From Komagataeibacter nataicola (lineage in GTDB: Bacteria; Pseudomonadota; Alphaproteobacteria; Acetobacterales; Acetobacteraceae), in assembly GCF_003207795.1 (NCBI RefSeq), contig NZ_NIRT01000003.1, positions 62,001-126,000 on the forward strand: a DNA stretch of 64,000 nucleotides, in the 5' to 3' direction. Under the pieces are notes generated by a model that saw only the letters and a list, made by a program, of their open reading frames with translations, did not search any database and was not told where the DNA came from. The number at the start of each line of letters is the position of its first letter. Position 1 is the stretch's first letter. The position numbers and the translations under genes are program-made. This document shows, piece after piece, positions 1 through 9,930 of the stretch.

Positions 1-1
1 C

Positions 2-514
2 ATGAGCAAGCAGATCGATGACATGAATTTCGCCATGCAGCAGCGTGGCCATGCCGCTGCCCCGGCAGTTCCGGCTTCGGTAACGGCGGCAGCTGGCGTG
101 ACGCCGGCTGCAACGCCTGCCGCAGCCAGGCGCAGCCCTGATGATCTGCTCAAGGCGGGTAATGATGCGCTGTTGCAGCATGATTACGCCACGGCGCAGG
201 CCGATGCGCAGCAGGTGCTCTCGGGCCCCAAATCGGCCAAACAGGTTGATGCCCAGTATCTGATGGCCCAGTCCCTGGCGGGGCAGAAGCAGTATCGCCA
301 GTCGGCCCTTGCCTATTACGATACCTATAACCGCGCCCCGCATGGCCAGCGCGCCCCGAGCGCCCTGCTCGGTGTTGCGGCAACGCTGGTGGCGCTGAAC
401 GACAAGGCCTCCGCCTGTCAGGCGCTGGACAAGCTTTCGAGTGAATTTCCCGCGCCCGCCCCGCGCATCAAAGCTGCCGAACTGGTGTACCGCAAGCGCG
501 CCAAATGTAGCTGA
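2..514 (+). CDS. cpoB: Tol-Pal system protein CpoB/YbgF, C-terminal part (5' end outside window)
   Basis: The open frame runs from the first bases of the window, so the true start lies upstream and this is a partial gene of at least 170 codons. After an Ala/Pro-rich linker, the part from residue about 45 (SPDDLLKAGNDALLQHDYAT) reads as tetratricopeptide-like helices of the CpoB/YbgF C-terminal domain. It ends AAELVYRKRAKCS, as is typical of the family. CpoB is periplasmic and couples the Tol-Pal envelope machine to septal peptidoglycan synthesis. The next gene, tilS, begins 15 bases downstream; Tol-Pal, tilS and ftsH are commonly adjacent in alphaproteobacteria. Confidence 0.85.
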   Translation: MSKQIDDMNFAMQQRGHAAAPAVPASVTAAAGVTPAATPAAARRSPDDLLKAGNDALLQHDYATAQADAQQVLSGPKSAKQVDAQYLMAQSLAGQKQYRQSALAYYDTYNRAPHGQRAPSALLGVAATLVALNDKASACQALDKLSSEFPAPAPRIKAAELVYRKRAKCS

Positions 515-529
515 TTGCCAGTAGGGCAC

Positions 530-1807
530 ATGCAGCCTTCCAACCCGGTCAGCCCGGCCTGTTTTGCTGCCTGCATGGCCACTCTTGGCCCCTGGCCGGG
601 GCCGGGCACGCCTGTATGCGTTGCGGTGTCGGGCGGGGCAGACAGCATGGCGCTGGCCATTCTGGCCCGGGGCTGGCGGCCTGACGTGGTGGGGCTGGTG
701 GTGGACCACGGGCTGCGTGCCGAGTCGCGGCAGGAGGCCGAGCAGACGGTAGCCCGCCTGTCCCGGCTGGGCATGCCAGCCCGCCTGCTGGTGCTTGAGG
801 GGCTGGCGCGTGGCCCCCGCATGGCCGAGCGTGCCCGGCGCATGCGCTATCAGGCCCTGTTCGCCGCCTGCCGCGCGCTTGGCGCGCTTGACCTGCTGGT
901 GGCCCATCATGCGGGCGACCAGGCGGAAACCGTGCTCATGCGCCAGCAGGCCGCAAGCGGGGATGACGGGCTGGCCGCCATGGCGGTGGCGACGGACATG
1001 GCGGATGTGCGCCTCGTCCGCCCCCTGCTGGGCGTGGGCAAGGCTGCCCTTTATGCCACGGTGCAGGCTGCGGGCGTGCAGTGGGTGGAAGACCCCTCCA
1101 ACGCCGACCTGCGCACCGCCCGCGCCCGGGCGCGTCATGCCCTGGCAGAAGATTCCCCTCTGGCAGGCACGCTTGTGGCTGATGCCCTGCAGGCCGGGCA
1201 GGCCCGTCAGGCACGCAACATGCATGATGCCCGCTGGCTGGCCGCCCATGCCCGTTTTCACCCTGGTGGCTGGGTGGTGCTGCCGCCGGAGCTTGCGCCG
1301 CCACGGCTGCTTTCGGCCCTGATCCGCGTGGTGGGGGGGCGGGATTATGCCCCGGCGCGGGAGGCGGTGGCAGCGCTTGCGGCCCGGCCCCGGGCGGCCA
1401 CGCTGGCCGGGGTCGCCCTCATGCCCTGGCGGGACGGGCAGTGGCTCGTGGCCCGTGAGGAGGCAGGTCTTGCGCCCCCGATGGCAGCCGAGGCCGGGGC
1501 CATATGGGACCGGCGTTTCATCCTGCATGCGCCCCCCCTGCCGCCGGGCTGGCGCGTGGGGGCGGCGGGGCCGGTGGCGGCGTGGTGGCCGCATGGCCGG
1601 GGGCGGTCATGCTGGCCCGCGCGGCTGTTGCGCACGCTGCCCGCGCTATGGCATGATGGACAGGTCAAGGCCGTGCCCCACATGGGCCTGCGTGCGCAGG
1701 AACATGCCGCCGCCCATGCGGTTTTTATGAACCAGCCCCCCCACCCCGTGCTCGACTGTGCTGTATTTGGCGGCGCCGGACGCCCCGCTGCGGGCGGGCT
1801 GGCATAA
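530..1807 (+). CDS. tilS: tRNA(Ile)-lysidine synthase TilS
   Basis: TilS makes lysidine at position 34 of the CAU-anticodon isoleucine tRNA, so that it reads AUA. The PP-loop ATP-binding motif SGGADSMAL is at about residue 35, followed by VVDHGLR and HHAGDQAETVLMR, all diagnostic of the N-terminal synthase domain. The C-terminal half is less conserved. The frame can be extended to a TTG at 515, but the ATG at 530 has an AGGG Shine-Dalgarno just before it and is preferred (425 aa). It follows cpoB closely and precedes ftsH, a common pairing. Confidence 0.93.
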   Translation: MQPSNPVSPACFAACMATLGPWPGPGTPVCVAVSGGADSMALAILARGWRPDVVGLVVDHGLRAESRQEAEQTVARLSRLGMPARLLVLEGLARGPRMAERARRMRYQALFAACRALGALDLLVAHHAGDQAETVLMRQQAASGDDGLAAMAVATDMADVRLVRPLLGVGKAALYATVQAAGVQWVEDPSNADLRTARARARHALAEDSPLAGTLVADALQAGQARQARNMHDARWLAAHARFHPGGWVVLPPELAPPRLLSALIRVVGGRDYAPAREAVAALAARPRAATLAGVALMPWRDGQWLVAREEAGLAPPMAAEAGAIWDRRFILHAPPLPPGWRVGAAGPVAAWWPHGRGRSCWPARLLRTLPALWHDGQVKAVPHMGLRAQEHAAAHAVFMNQPPHPVLDCAVFGGAGRPAAGGLA

Positions 1808-1939
1808 AAGGTTGGCGGGTGGGGGTGTGAATATCCCCTGATCGTCCTATGTATGGTAGGACGTAGTGAACGTGGCGTCTGTTCGCCTGCCCGCTGTGGG
1901 GCATGGGCGAGGGGGCCAGCGGATGGAACAGTGGACAAG

Positions 1940-3880
<1,941 letters not shown>

Positions 3881-3897
3881 GAATGCCTTGATTGAAA

Positions 3898-3960
3898 ACG
3901 GTAAAAGTTTCCGGATGCTGCCTTTTTGAAAAAAGGCGGCATTCTTTTGAAGCTTTAAGC
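3898..3960 (+). repeat. Dispersed palindromic intergenic repeat, copy 1 (after ftsH)
   Basis: GTAAAAGTTT is followed by a GCTGCCTTTTT/AAAAAAGGCGGC stem and TTTTGAAGCTTT. Similar modules occur after several other genes in this window (near 4083, 9046, 12811, 13363 and 33524). Its place just after the ftsH stop and its T-rich stem suggest it works as a terminator, whatever its origin. Confidence 0.6.
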
Positions 3961-4082
3961 TGGCAGGTTTTTCAAACAGTCTCTTATATCAACATGGCGG
4001 GGCAGCTTCAGGCTGTTCCGCCATGTCTGTATCCGGCCTCATGGACGGGGCATGGCGGGCGCATGGAAAGCGGTATTCCGCG

Positions 4083-4116
4083 GAGCTTTTTGAAAGAAGC
4101 TTCACCAAAAACATCT
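4083..4116 (-). repeat. Dispersed palindromic intergenic repeat, copy 2 (inverted, before folP)
   Basis: The sequence GAGCTTTTTGAAAGAAGCTTC is followed by ACCAAAAACATC. This is the reverse-oriented form of the module that reads TTTTTGGTGAAGC near 13370 and 33526. With copy 1 it brackets the roughly 250-base gap between ftsH and folP, in which I see no convincing gene. Confidence 0.55.
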
Positions 4117-4137
4117 TCATGATCGGGCGCGTATTTC

Positions 4138-5187
4138 GTGGGTCATTTTTCCAACCAGCCGCTGATTGAACCACTGGCCCTGCTGCATGGCCACGCAGCC
4201 CGGCAGGCGGTGGCGCAGGGTGTGGCGCGCTGGTTTGCGGGCGGCCCGCAGGCCTATGCGCTTGCCCGCCTGATCGGGCCGGGACAGGAAGAAACAGTCA
4301 TGCCGGTTGCGGCCCTTTCTCCCGCATGGGAGGCGGCGGCCCGGCGCGTCAGCGCGCCCGCGCCTGATGCGGGGTTGCCCTCAGGCCCGCAGGTCATGGG
4401 CATCATCAATGTCACCCCGGACAGTTTCAGTGATGGCGGCCAGCATGACCGCGTGGAGACAGCACTGGCGCGCATCAGGGCGCTGCATGCGGCCGGATGC
4501 CGGGTGGTGGATATTGGCGGCGAGAGTACCCGCCCCGGTGCGCCTGCCGTTTCGGCCGGGGCGGAATGGGCGCGGATCGGCCCGGTCATCCACGCCGTCC
4601 GCGCCTGTTCCGCGCTTGATAACCTGAAACTTTCGATTGATACGCGGCAGGCGGCGGTCATGGACCAGGCGCTGATGGCCGGGGCCACGCTCATCAACGA
4701 TGTCTCGGCGCTGACGCATGACCCTGCTGCCCGTGCGGTCGTGGCGCGGCATGGCTGCCCGGTCATGCTCATGCACATGCGCGGCACGCCAGAAACGATG
4801 CGCGCGCACACGGCTTACAGCGATGTGGCGGTGGATGTGGTGCGTGAACTCGGCCAGCGGGTGGAAGAGGCTGTGGCGGCGGGCATTGCGCGCACGCGCA
4901 TACTGGTTGACCCCGGCATCGGCTTTGCCAAGACGCTGGAAGGCAACCTGACCCTGCTGGCCCGCCTGCCGCTGCTGGCCAACCTTGGGTGCCGGGTGGT
5001 GCTCGGCACGTCGCGCAAGCGCATGATTGGCGAACTGGGCCACGAACCCGATGCGGCCGCGCGCGATCCGGGCACGATTGCGGCCAGCCTGCCCGGAATG
5101 ATCTTTCCCGGCGTGGTGCTCCGGGTTCACAATGCAGCGGCCATGATCCAGGCCATGCGGGTGCAGCAGGGGCTGGATCGGCAGTAA
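4138..5187 (+). CDS. folP: Dihydropteroate synthase FolP
   Basis: Condenses 6-hydroxymethyl-dihydropterin pyrophosphate with p-aminobenzoate to give dihydropteroate, the sulfonamide target of folate synthesis. The core starts near residue 83 with VMGIINVTPDSFSDGG, followed by GGESTRPGA, SIDTRQAAV, INDVSAL, MHMRGTPETM and the C-terminal GTSRKRMIG, all classical DHPS signatures. The GTG start gives 349 aa with an N-terminal extension of about 80 residues of no recognised function; a start further in is possible. A 6-bp hairpin and glmM follow. Confidence 0.94.
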   Translation: MGHFSNQPLIEPLALLHGHAARQAVAQGVARWFAGGPQAYALARLIGPGQEETVMPVAALSPAWEAAARRVSAPAPDAGLPSGPQVMGIINVTPDSFSDGGQHDRVETALARIRALHAAGCRVVDIGGESTRPGAPAVSAGAEWARIGPVIHAVRACSALDNLKLSIDTRQAAVMDQALMAGATLINDVSALTHDPAARAVVARHGCPVMLMHMRGTPETMRAHTAYSDVAVDVVRELGQRVEEAVAAGIARTRILVDPGIGFAKTLEGNLTLLARLPLLANLGCRVVLGTSRKRMIGELGHEPDAAARDPGTIAASLPGMIFPGVVLRVHNAAAMIQAMRVQQGLDRQ

Positions 5188-5198
5188 CAGGTAAGGTA

Positions 5199-5213
5199 GG
5201 TCGGTGTCCGACC
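5199..5213 (+). other. Small hairpin between folP and glmM
   Basis: GGTCGG-tgt-CCGACC is a perfect 6-bp stem 11 bases after the folP stop and 25 bases before the glmM start. No T-run follows, so it may be a weak attenuator or an mRNA stability element rather than a terminator. Confidence 0.3.
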
Positions 5214-5238
5214 AGAACGTATCCGGAGATTTCCAGTC

Positions 5239-6597
5239 ATGGTAAAAACAAGAAAGCTGTTCGGCACTGATGGAATTCGGGGCATGGCCAACCGCTTTCC
5301 CATGACGGTGGAAGTTGCACAGAAGCTGGGCCAGGCGGCTGGGCTGCGTTTCATACACGGCACGCACCGCCATAGCGTGCTGCTGGGCAAGGATACGCGC
5401 CTGTCAGGCTACATGATCGAATGCGCGCTGGTGTCGGGCTTTCTTTCCGCCGGGATGGACGTGACGCTGGTGGGGCCGATGCCTACCCCGGCCATTGCCA
5501 TGCTCACCCGCTCCCTGCGTGCCGATCTGGGTGTCATGATCTCGGCTTCGCATAATCCGTATGGCGATAACGGCATCAAGCTGTTCGGCCCCGACGGGTT
5601 CAAGCTGTCCGACGAGACGGAAGCGGATATTGAGGCCGCCATGGGCGAGGATCTGACCCACATGCTCGCAGCCCCCGACCAGATCGGCCGGGCCTCGCGC
5701 CTTAATGACGCGGCAGGCCGGTACGTGGAAAGTGCGAAGTCCTCCTTTCCCCGCCGTCTGCGGCTTGACGGGCTGCGCATCGTGATCGACTGCGCCAACG
5801 GGGCGGCCTATCGCGTGGCGCCCACGGCGTTGTGGGAACTCGGCGCGGAAGTGGTGCGCATTGGCTGCGATCCTGATGGCATCAACATCAATGAAGGCTG
5901 CGGCTCCACCCGGCCCGAGGCATTGTGCGCGGCGGTGCAGCGCCACCGGGCCGATATCGGCATTGCGCTCGATGGAGATGCCGACCGCGTGCTGATTTCC
6001 GATGAAAAGGGCCGACTGGTCGATGGTGACCAGATCCTGGCGCTGATCTCGCACTCATGGGCGCGGCAGGGGCGGCTGTCGGGGCGGCATATCGTGGCGA
6101 CCGTCATGTCCAACATGGGGCTTGAGCGTTATCTTGAGAGCCAGGGGCTGGAACTGGTGCGCACGGCGGTGGGCGATCGCTACGTGGTGGAGAAGATGCG
6201 CGAGCTCGGCGCCAATATCGGGGGCGAACAGTCGGGGCACATGGTGCTGTCGGATTTCGCCACCACGGGCGACGGGCTGGTGGCCGCCCTGCAGGTGCTG
6301 GCCGAAGTGGTGGAATCCGGTCGGCCCGCAAGCGAGGTGTGCCGCATGTTCAGGCCCTATCCGCAACTGCTGCGCAACGTGCGCTTTGCCGGTCGCAGCC
6401 CGCTACATGACCCGCAGGTGCATGAAGCGCGCAAGGCGGCGGAAAAGCGGCTGGGCGCACGCGGGCGACTCGTGCTGCGTGAAAGCGGCACCGAGCCACT
6501 GGTGCGCGTCATGGCGGAAGCCGAGGACGAGGCGCTGGTCAATGCGGTGGTTGATGACATGTGCGAGGCGATCACCGCCATCCAGATGGCAGGCTGA
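5239..6597 (+). CDS. glmM: Phosphoglucosamine mutase GlmM
   Basis: Interconverts glucosamine-6-phosphate and glucosamine-1-phosphate on the way to UDP-GlcNAc for peptidoglycan and LPS. The 452 aa match the usual family length. Motifs in order: N-terminal LFGTDGIRG, phosphoserine loop [16 protein letters not shown], metal-binding DGDADR, the sugar-binding GGEQSGH, and C-terminal [12 protein letters not shown] for phosphate contact. A GGAG Shine-Dalgarno stands ahead of the ATG. thiD starts three bases after the stop, so the two are co-transcribed. Confidence 0.97.
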   Translation: MVKTRKLFGTDGIRGMANRFPMTVEVAQKLGQAAGLRFIHGTHRHSVLLGKDTRLSGYMIECALVSGFLSAGMDVTLVGPMPTPAIAMLTRSLRADLGVMISASHNPYGDNGIKLFGPDGFKLSDETEADIEAAMGEDLTHMLAAPDQIGRASRLNDAAGRYVESAKSSFPRRLRLDGLRIVIDCANGAAYRVAPTALWELGAEVVRIGCDPDGININEGCGSTRPEALCAAVQRHRADIGIALDGDADRVLISDEKGRLVDGDQILALISHSWARQGRLSGRHIVATVMSNMGLERYLESQGLELVRTAVGDRYVVEKMRELGANIGGEQSGHMVLSDFATTGDGLVAALQVLAEVVESGRPASEVCRMFRPYPQLLRNVRFAGRSPLHDPQVHEARKAAEKRLGARGRLVLRESGTEPLVRVMAEAEDEALVNAVVDDMCEAITAIQMAG

Positions 6598-6600
6598 ACC

Positions 6601-7404
6601 ATGCAGGGGCGTATTCTCATCATGGCGGGCAGCGATAGCGGGGGTGGTGCCGGCATCCAGGCCGATATCAAGACCGTAACCGTGCTGGGCGGCTTTGGCA
6701 TGACCGCCATCACCGCGCTGACCGCGCAGAACACGCTTGGCGTGCAGGCGGTCATGCCAGTCTCCCCGGCCTTTATCGTGGCCCAGATGCGCTGCGTGAT
6801 GGATGATCTGGGGGTTGATGCCTTCAAGAGCGGCATGCTGGACCGGGCGGAGGTGATCGAGGCGATTGCCAATGTGCTGCTCACCAGCGCCGATATTCCC
6901 TACGTGCTCGATCCGGTCATGGTGGCGAAGGGGGGGGCTGCGCTACTGCATGATAGCGCGCTGGCCACGCTGAAGGCGCGGCTGCTGCCGCTGGCCACCG
7001 TGCTGACCCCCAACATCCCTGAAGCCGAGGCCCTGCTTGGCCACGGCATTGCCGGGCGCGCCGAGATGGTGCCCGCAGCCCGTGCCCTGCTGGCGCTCGG
7101 GCCGCGCGCCGTGCTGCTCAAGGGCGGCCATATGGAAGGCGATGAACTGCTGGACGTGCTGGTGCAGGCCGATGGCACGGTACAGGAATTCGTGAGCCGG
7201 CGCATCCACACCCGCCATACGCATGGCACCGGCTGCACACTGGCCAGTGCCATCGCCACGGGGCTGGGACAGGGCATGAGCCTGCCTGACGCCGTGATCC
7301 GTGCGCGGGACTATGTGCTGCGCGCCATTGCGGCCGCACCTGGCTATGGCGCGGGGGCTGGCCCGCTGAACCATGGTGCGGGCGGCATGGCATTAGGACA
7401 TTAA
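6601..7404 (+). CDS. thiD: Hydroxymethylpyrimidine/phosphomethylpyrimidine kinase ThiD
   Basis: Phosphorylates HMP and HMP-phosphate to HMP-pyrophosphate for thiamine synthesis. The ribokinase-fold protein of 267 aa begins ILIMAGSDSGGGAGIQADIK, as is typical of ThiD. It carries VLDPVMVAKGG, PNIPEAEALLG, LLKGGH and the anion-hole/catalytic motif HGTGCTLASAIA. It follows glmM by 3 bases. The stop codon overlaps the first half of a CtrA-type TTAA-N7-TTAA box. Confidence 0.95.
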   Translation: MQGRILIMAGSDSGGGAGIQADIKTVTVLGGFGMTAITALTAQNTLGVQAVMPVSPAFIVAQMRCVMDDLGVDAFKSGMLDRAEVIEAIANVLLTSADIPYVLDPVMVAKGGAALLHDSALATLKARLLPLATVLTPNIPEAEALLGHGIAGRAEMVPAARALLALGPRAVLLKGGHMEGDELLDVLVQADGTVQEFVSRRIHTRHTHGTGCTLASAIATGLGQGMSLPDAVIRARDYVLRAIAAAPGYGAGAGPLNHGAGGMALGH

Positions 7405-7415
7405 TAATTCATTAA
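7401..7415 (+). promoter_or_regulatory. Perfect CtrA-type box TTAA-N7-TTAA
   Basis: TTAA at 7401-7404 and TTAA at 7412-7415 are separated by the seven bases TAATTCA, exactly the Caulobacter CtrA consensus. The box overlaps the thiD stop codon and lies about 130 bases before the start of the CtrA paralogue, in an AT-rich stretch. The low GC content raises the chance of a random match, so the functional claim is an inference. Confidence 0.45.
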
Positions 7416-7542
7416 TAAAATAATTGTCATTATATTTATTATCTTTATGAAAGAATAGTAATATATAAACAACTTTAGGTTGTTTAATGCGTTCCGCACA
7501 CTTATAGGTAGATGTAGTGTAAATATCTACTGGATGGTCGAT

Positions 7543-8271
7543 ATGCGGATTTTGCTTGTAGAGCCCAATGCCCGGAAAGCCGAAGAGACCACCCGGCATA
7601 TGGAGAGGGCCGGATTTACAGTAGATCATGTTGATACGGGGCATGATGCACTGGGAATGTTAAAATCCTATAATTATGACCTTGCGGTCATGGAGGTGCG
7701 GCTGAAAGATCTCGATGGATTCGAGGTCATCCGGGTCAGTCGCGTCGCAAGGGTGCCCACGCCCGTGCTGGTCCTGTCAGATGAGCGGGAGGACACCACA
7801 AAAGTAAAGGCCTTCTCCACCGGGGCGGATGATTATGTGACCCGCCCCTACGAATCGATGGAACTGACAGCGCGGATGCAGGCAGTCATCCGCCGCTCAA
7901 AGGGGTATAGCGAGCCGACCCTGCGCGCGGGGCCGCTTGAGCTGTGCCTCGATAGCCGCACGGTCAGCGTGCAGGGGCACTGTGTGCATCTGACCGGCAA
8001 GGAATACATGATTCTGGAACTGCTCCTGCTGCGCAAGGGCATGGTCCTGACCAAGGATGCCTTCCTCAACCACCTGTATGGCGGGATGGATGAGCCGGAG
8101 ATGAAGATTATCGATGTGTTTATCTGCAAGCTGCGCAAGAAATTGCATGTTGCGGGCGCGGGGCAGCTCATTGCCACGGTGTGGGGGCAGGGCTATGTGC
8201 TGCGTGATGGCACACCGACCCTGCCCGCCGCACCTTTTGGTGCGCCGCTGACACAGGTAACGGCTGCGTGA
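7543..8271 (+). CDS. CtrA-family response regulator with degenerate receiver (Glu at the phospho-acceptor site)
   Basis: 242 aa. The C-terminal winged helix is almost CtrA itself: HLTGKEYMILELLLLRKG, then FLNHLYGGMDEPE and IIDVFICKLRKKL, ending TVWGQGYVLRD. It should recognise TTAA-N7-TTAA sites. The N-terminal receiver (MRILLVEPNARKAEE) aligns without gaps to CtrA, but acidic residues 8-9 are Pro-Asn, the phospho-acceptor Asp51 is Glu (YDLAVMEVRL), and the conserved Lys is Arg101 (TRPY). It therefore probably cannot be phosphorylated in the usual way. The start is chosen where CtrA homology begins; TTG 7480 and ATG 7534 are in frame upstream. There is a 20-residue unconserved tail. No kinase gene is adjacent. 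Confidence 0.9.
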   Translation: MRILLVEPNARKAEETTRHMERAGFTVDHVDTGHDALGMLKSYNYDLAVMEVRLKDLDGFEVIRVSRVARVPTPVLVLSDEREDTTKVKAFSTGADDYVTRPYESMELTARMQAVIRRSKGYSEPTLRAGPLELCLDSRTVSVQGHCVHLTGKEYMILELLLLRKGMVLTKDAFLNHLYGGMDEPEMKIIDVFICKLRKKLHVAGAGQLIATVWGQGYVLRDGTPTLPAAPFGAPLTQVTAA

Positions 8272-8567
8272 TGCCTCTCGGGCTATCGTAACTGCAACTG
8301 GAACGAACCCGTCACCGTTAAAATGACCGTGCAAAGAAAAATGGCAGGCACACCCCGCAAGGTGTGCCTGCCAAAGTTTTAAAGTGATGATTCGATATGC
8401 GATGCCCCCATCGCCTGATTGTTATGGCATTGCCGTGCCGACCCCGAACATGAGATAAATCAAACTCTGCTGAAATAATTCATATGTTTTTTTCCGCGCA
8501 TCTTTATTCCGGCTCGTTGATGGGACAGGATGCGCTGATTAACAGGATGGAAACAGGCGGCACGTCG
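8272..8567. other. Intergenic region with a terminator and the lipoprotein gene leader
   Basis: Nearly 300 bases between the CtrA paralogue and the lipoprotein gene. It holds the strong hairpin at 8343-8372 and then an AT-richer stretch that presumably carries the promoter of the next gene. Upstream in-frame ATGs at 8484, 8520 and 8547 could lengthen that gene. No other gene is visible. Confidence 0.5.
8343..8372 (+). terminator. Rho-independent terminator after the CtrA paralogue
   Basis: A perfect 12-bp stem GGCAGGCACACC/GGTGTGCCTGCC has a 6-base loop and is followed by AAAGTTTTAAA. It is a clean intrinsic terminator about 70 bases after the stop of the regulator gene. Confidence 0.85.
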
Positions 8568-9011
8568 ATGGGAAACAAGAAAGCGCTGAGGCATCTTTAC
8601 GCGGGTGGTGCATTGCTGCTTGCCCTATCCACCGGGCTGAGTGCGTGCGAAAGCGTGCATGACCAGATCGTGGATAAAGAAAACAGCCTTGCCGCAGCCG
8701 GTTTCGTGGCGCGCCCCGCCAATAATCCGGAACGTCAGGAGATGCTGCAGAAGCTGCCGCCCAACCGGTTTTTGCAGAAATCGTTTGGTGACCACATGCT
8801 CTACATCTATTCCGACCCCAAGGTGTGCAACTGCCTGTATGTGGGCAACCAGGCCGCCTATGGGCGCTATATGTCCTATGTGCAGGCCCAGAATCTGGCT
8901 GACCAGCAGCAGATGACGGCGGATATGTATGAAGATGCCTCCTGGAACTGGGGCATGTGGGGCTGGGGCGGCGGTGGCTGGGGTGGCCCGTGGGGCGGCG
9001 GCTGGTGGTAA
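8568..9011 (+). CDS. Exported lipoprotein with a Trp/Gly-rich tail, function unknown
   Basis: 147 aa from the chosen ATG (longer starts at 8484-8547 are possible). The signal sequence MGNKKALRHLY-GGALLLALSTG ends in the lipobox LSAC, so lipidation at that Cys is expected. The middle holds a CxC pair (KVCNCLY) and a Gln-rich helix. The last 23 residues are almost only Trp, Gly, Met and Pro (WNWGMWGWGGG...GGGWW), which may be a membrane-, carbohydrate- or metal-interacting tail. I do not recognise the family. A dispersed palindromic repeat follows the stop. Confidence 0.75.
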   Translation: MGNKKALRHLYAGGALLLALSTGLSACESVHDQIVDKENSLAAAGFVARPANNPERQEMLQKLPPNRFLQKSFGDHMLYIYSDPKVCNCLYVGNQAAYGRYMSYVQAQNLADQQQMTADMYEDASWNWGMWGWGGGGWGGPWGGGWW

Positions 9012-9045
9012 GCCACTGTTTGAAAAACACCGCGTTGATAAAATA

Positions 9046-9130
9046 ATGGAAGTTGCGGGGTGCCGCCTTTTTTCACAAAGGCGGCATTTCCCTGAAGCGT
9101 CCTGAAAAAAACATCACCAGAAACTGTCAG
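9046..9130 (+). repeat. Dispersed palindromic intergenic repeat, copy 3
   Basis: GGAAGTTGCGGGGT is followed by the stem GCCGCCTTT/AAAGGCGGC (9062-9085) and then CTGAAGCGTCCTGAAAAAAACATCACCAGAAAC. The module is related to the copies at 3898 and 12811. It lies between convergent genes and probably acts as a terminator. Confidence 0.6.
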
Positions 9131-9160
9131 ATGACTGTGGGATATTTCCCTGCCGGTGTT

Positions 9161-9403
9161 TCAGGTAAATTTGGGACGATGGTCCGCATAGACCACCATC
9201 TGCCAGGCCTCGCGCGTGCCAAGCCGGTGAGGGTGGGCATGGATGGCAGGCAGGAGCTGCCCTTCGCTTATGGCGATTTCCACCCCACAGCCGACGCAAC
9301 GGTAAATACCGGAATGGGGGGCGACGGTACGGGGCGAATGAAGCTTGTCGAATTCAGGATCGGTCCACGTATCAATAAACTGTGCGGACTGGTAGAGGGC
9401 CAT
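9161..9403 (-). CDS. Conserved small protein with a CxxC pair, function unknown
   Basis: 80 aa. An ATG at 9413-9415 is in frame, but the ATG at 9401-9403 has a GGAG Shine-Dalgarno six bases ahead and is preferred. The centre reads YRCVGCGVEIAISEGQLLP followed by His residues, which resembles a small zinc-ribbon-like domain found in short bacterial proteins of unknown role. There is no signal peptide, so it is probably cytoplasmic. It stands alone, convergent with the lipoprotein gene, with an AT-rich gap behind it. Confidence 0.7.
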   Translation of the reverse strand: MALYQSAQFIDTWTDPEFDKLHSPRTVAPHSGIYRCVGCGVEIAISEGQLLPAIHAHPHRLGTREAWQMVVYADHRPKFT

Positions 9404-9415
9404 CCCGTTCTCCAT

Positions 9416-9930
9416 TGTTTTTCATCGGCTGGCTAAGCTGTTAAAATAACCTTTAGCATGCATCTTACGTAGCGGCACATCCTCCGCCACATGCTGCATC
9501 CTGTATTCCTGTGCTGTTTTCTGACCCGTAGGGATTGATCTCCATGCGGTGCAGATAGACTATTTATGAATATTATATGTGCAGGACAATATTGTTTTCA
9601 ATAAAGAATTGAATTTCATGCATAATAATATAAAATGAAATTTATATTCCCAATTTCAGCCATACTGAAACCATTTGTTGCATTATAAGCATAAATATAT
9701 AATTTTCTTTAACCGGTTTAATTCTATAAGAAATTATCTGTCGAAAAATTATTTTAAAATAACGTATTAATTGAAAATAATAAAAAGTTTTCTGGATGCA
9801 GATTTGGCAACAAATTCCCTGTCAGCGCAATATATTTACTGAGCCGTAAGGTCAGGCACCCGGTCAGAACCCTGTTTCCTGTCCGTATTCGGGGCATGAT
9901 ACGGATAATATATAATTGAAAATAACATTT
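9416..9930. other. AT-rich gene-free gap of about 500 bases
   Basis: No ORF with coding character on either strand. The stretch from 9550 to 9800 is much richer in A/T than the surroundings. It contains small inverted repeats (AATTTCAT 9612-9619 with ATGAAATT 9635-9642; AACCGGTT 9711-9718). It lies upstream of the small CxxC gene and beyond the end of the exported protein gene. It may hold promoters or a small RNA, or be residue of transferred DNA; nothing decides this here. Confidence 0.5.

Noticed and set aside
3892-4122. 76-codon ORF after ftsH
   Set aside because: It is translated from the palindromic repeat (KVSGCCLFEKRRHSFEAL), not a gene.
9416-9930. Insertion sequence or prophage remnant in the AT-rich gap
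   Set aside because: No transposase or integrase fragment, terminal repeats or target duplication could be seen.
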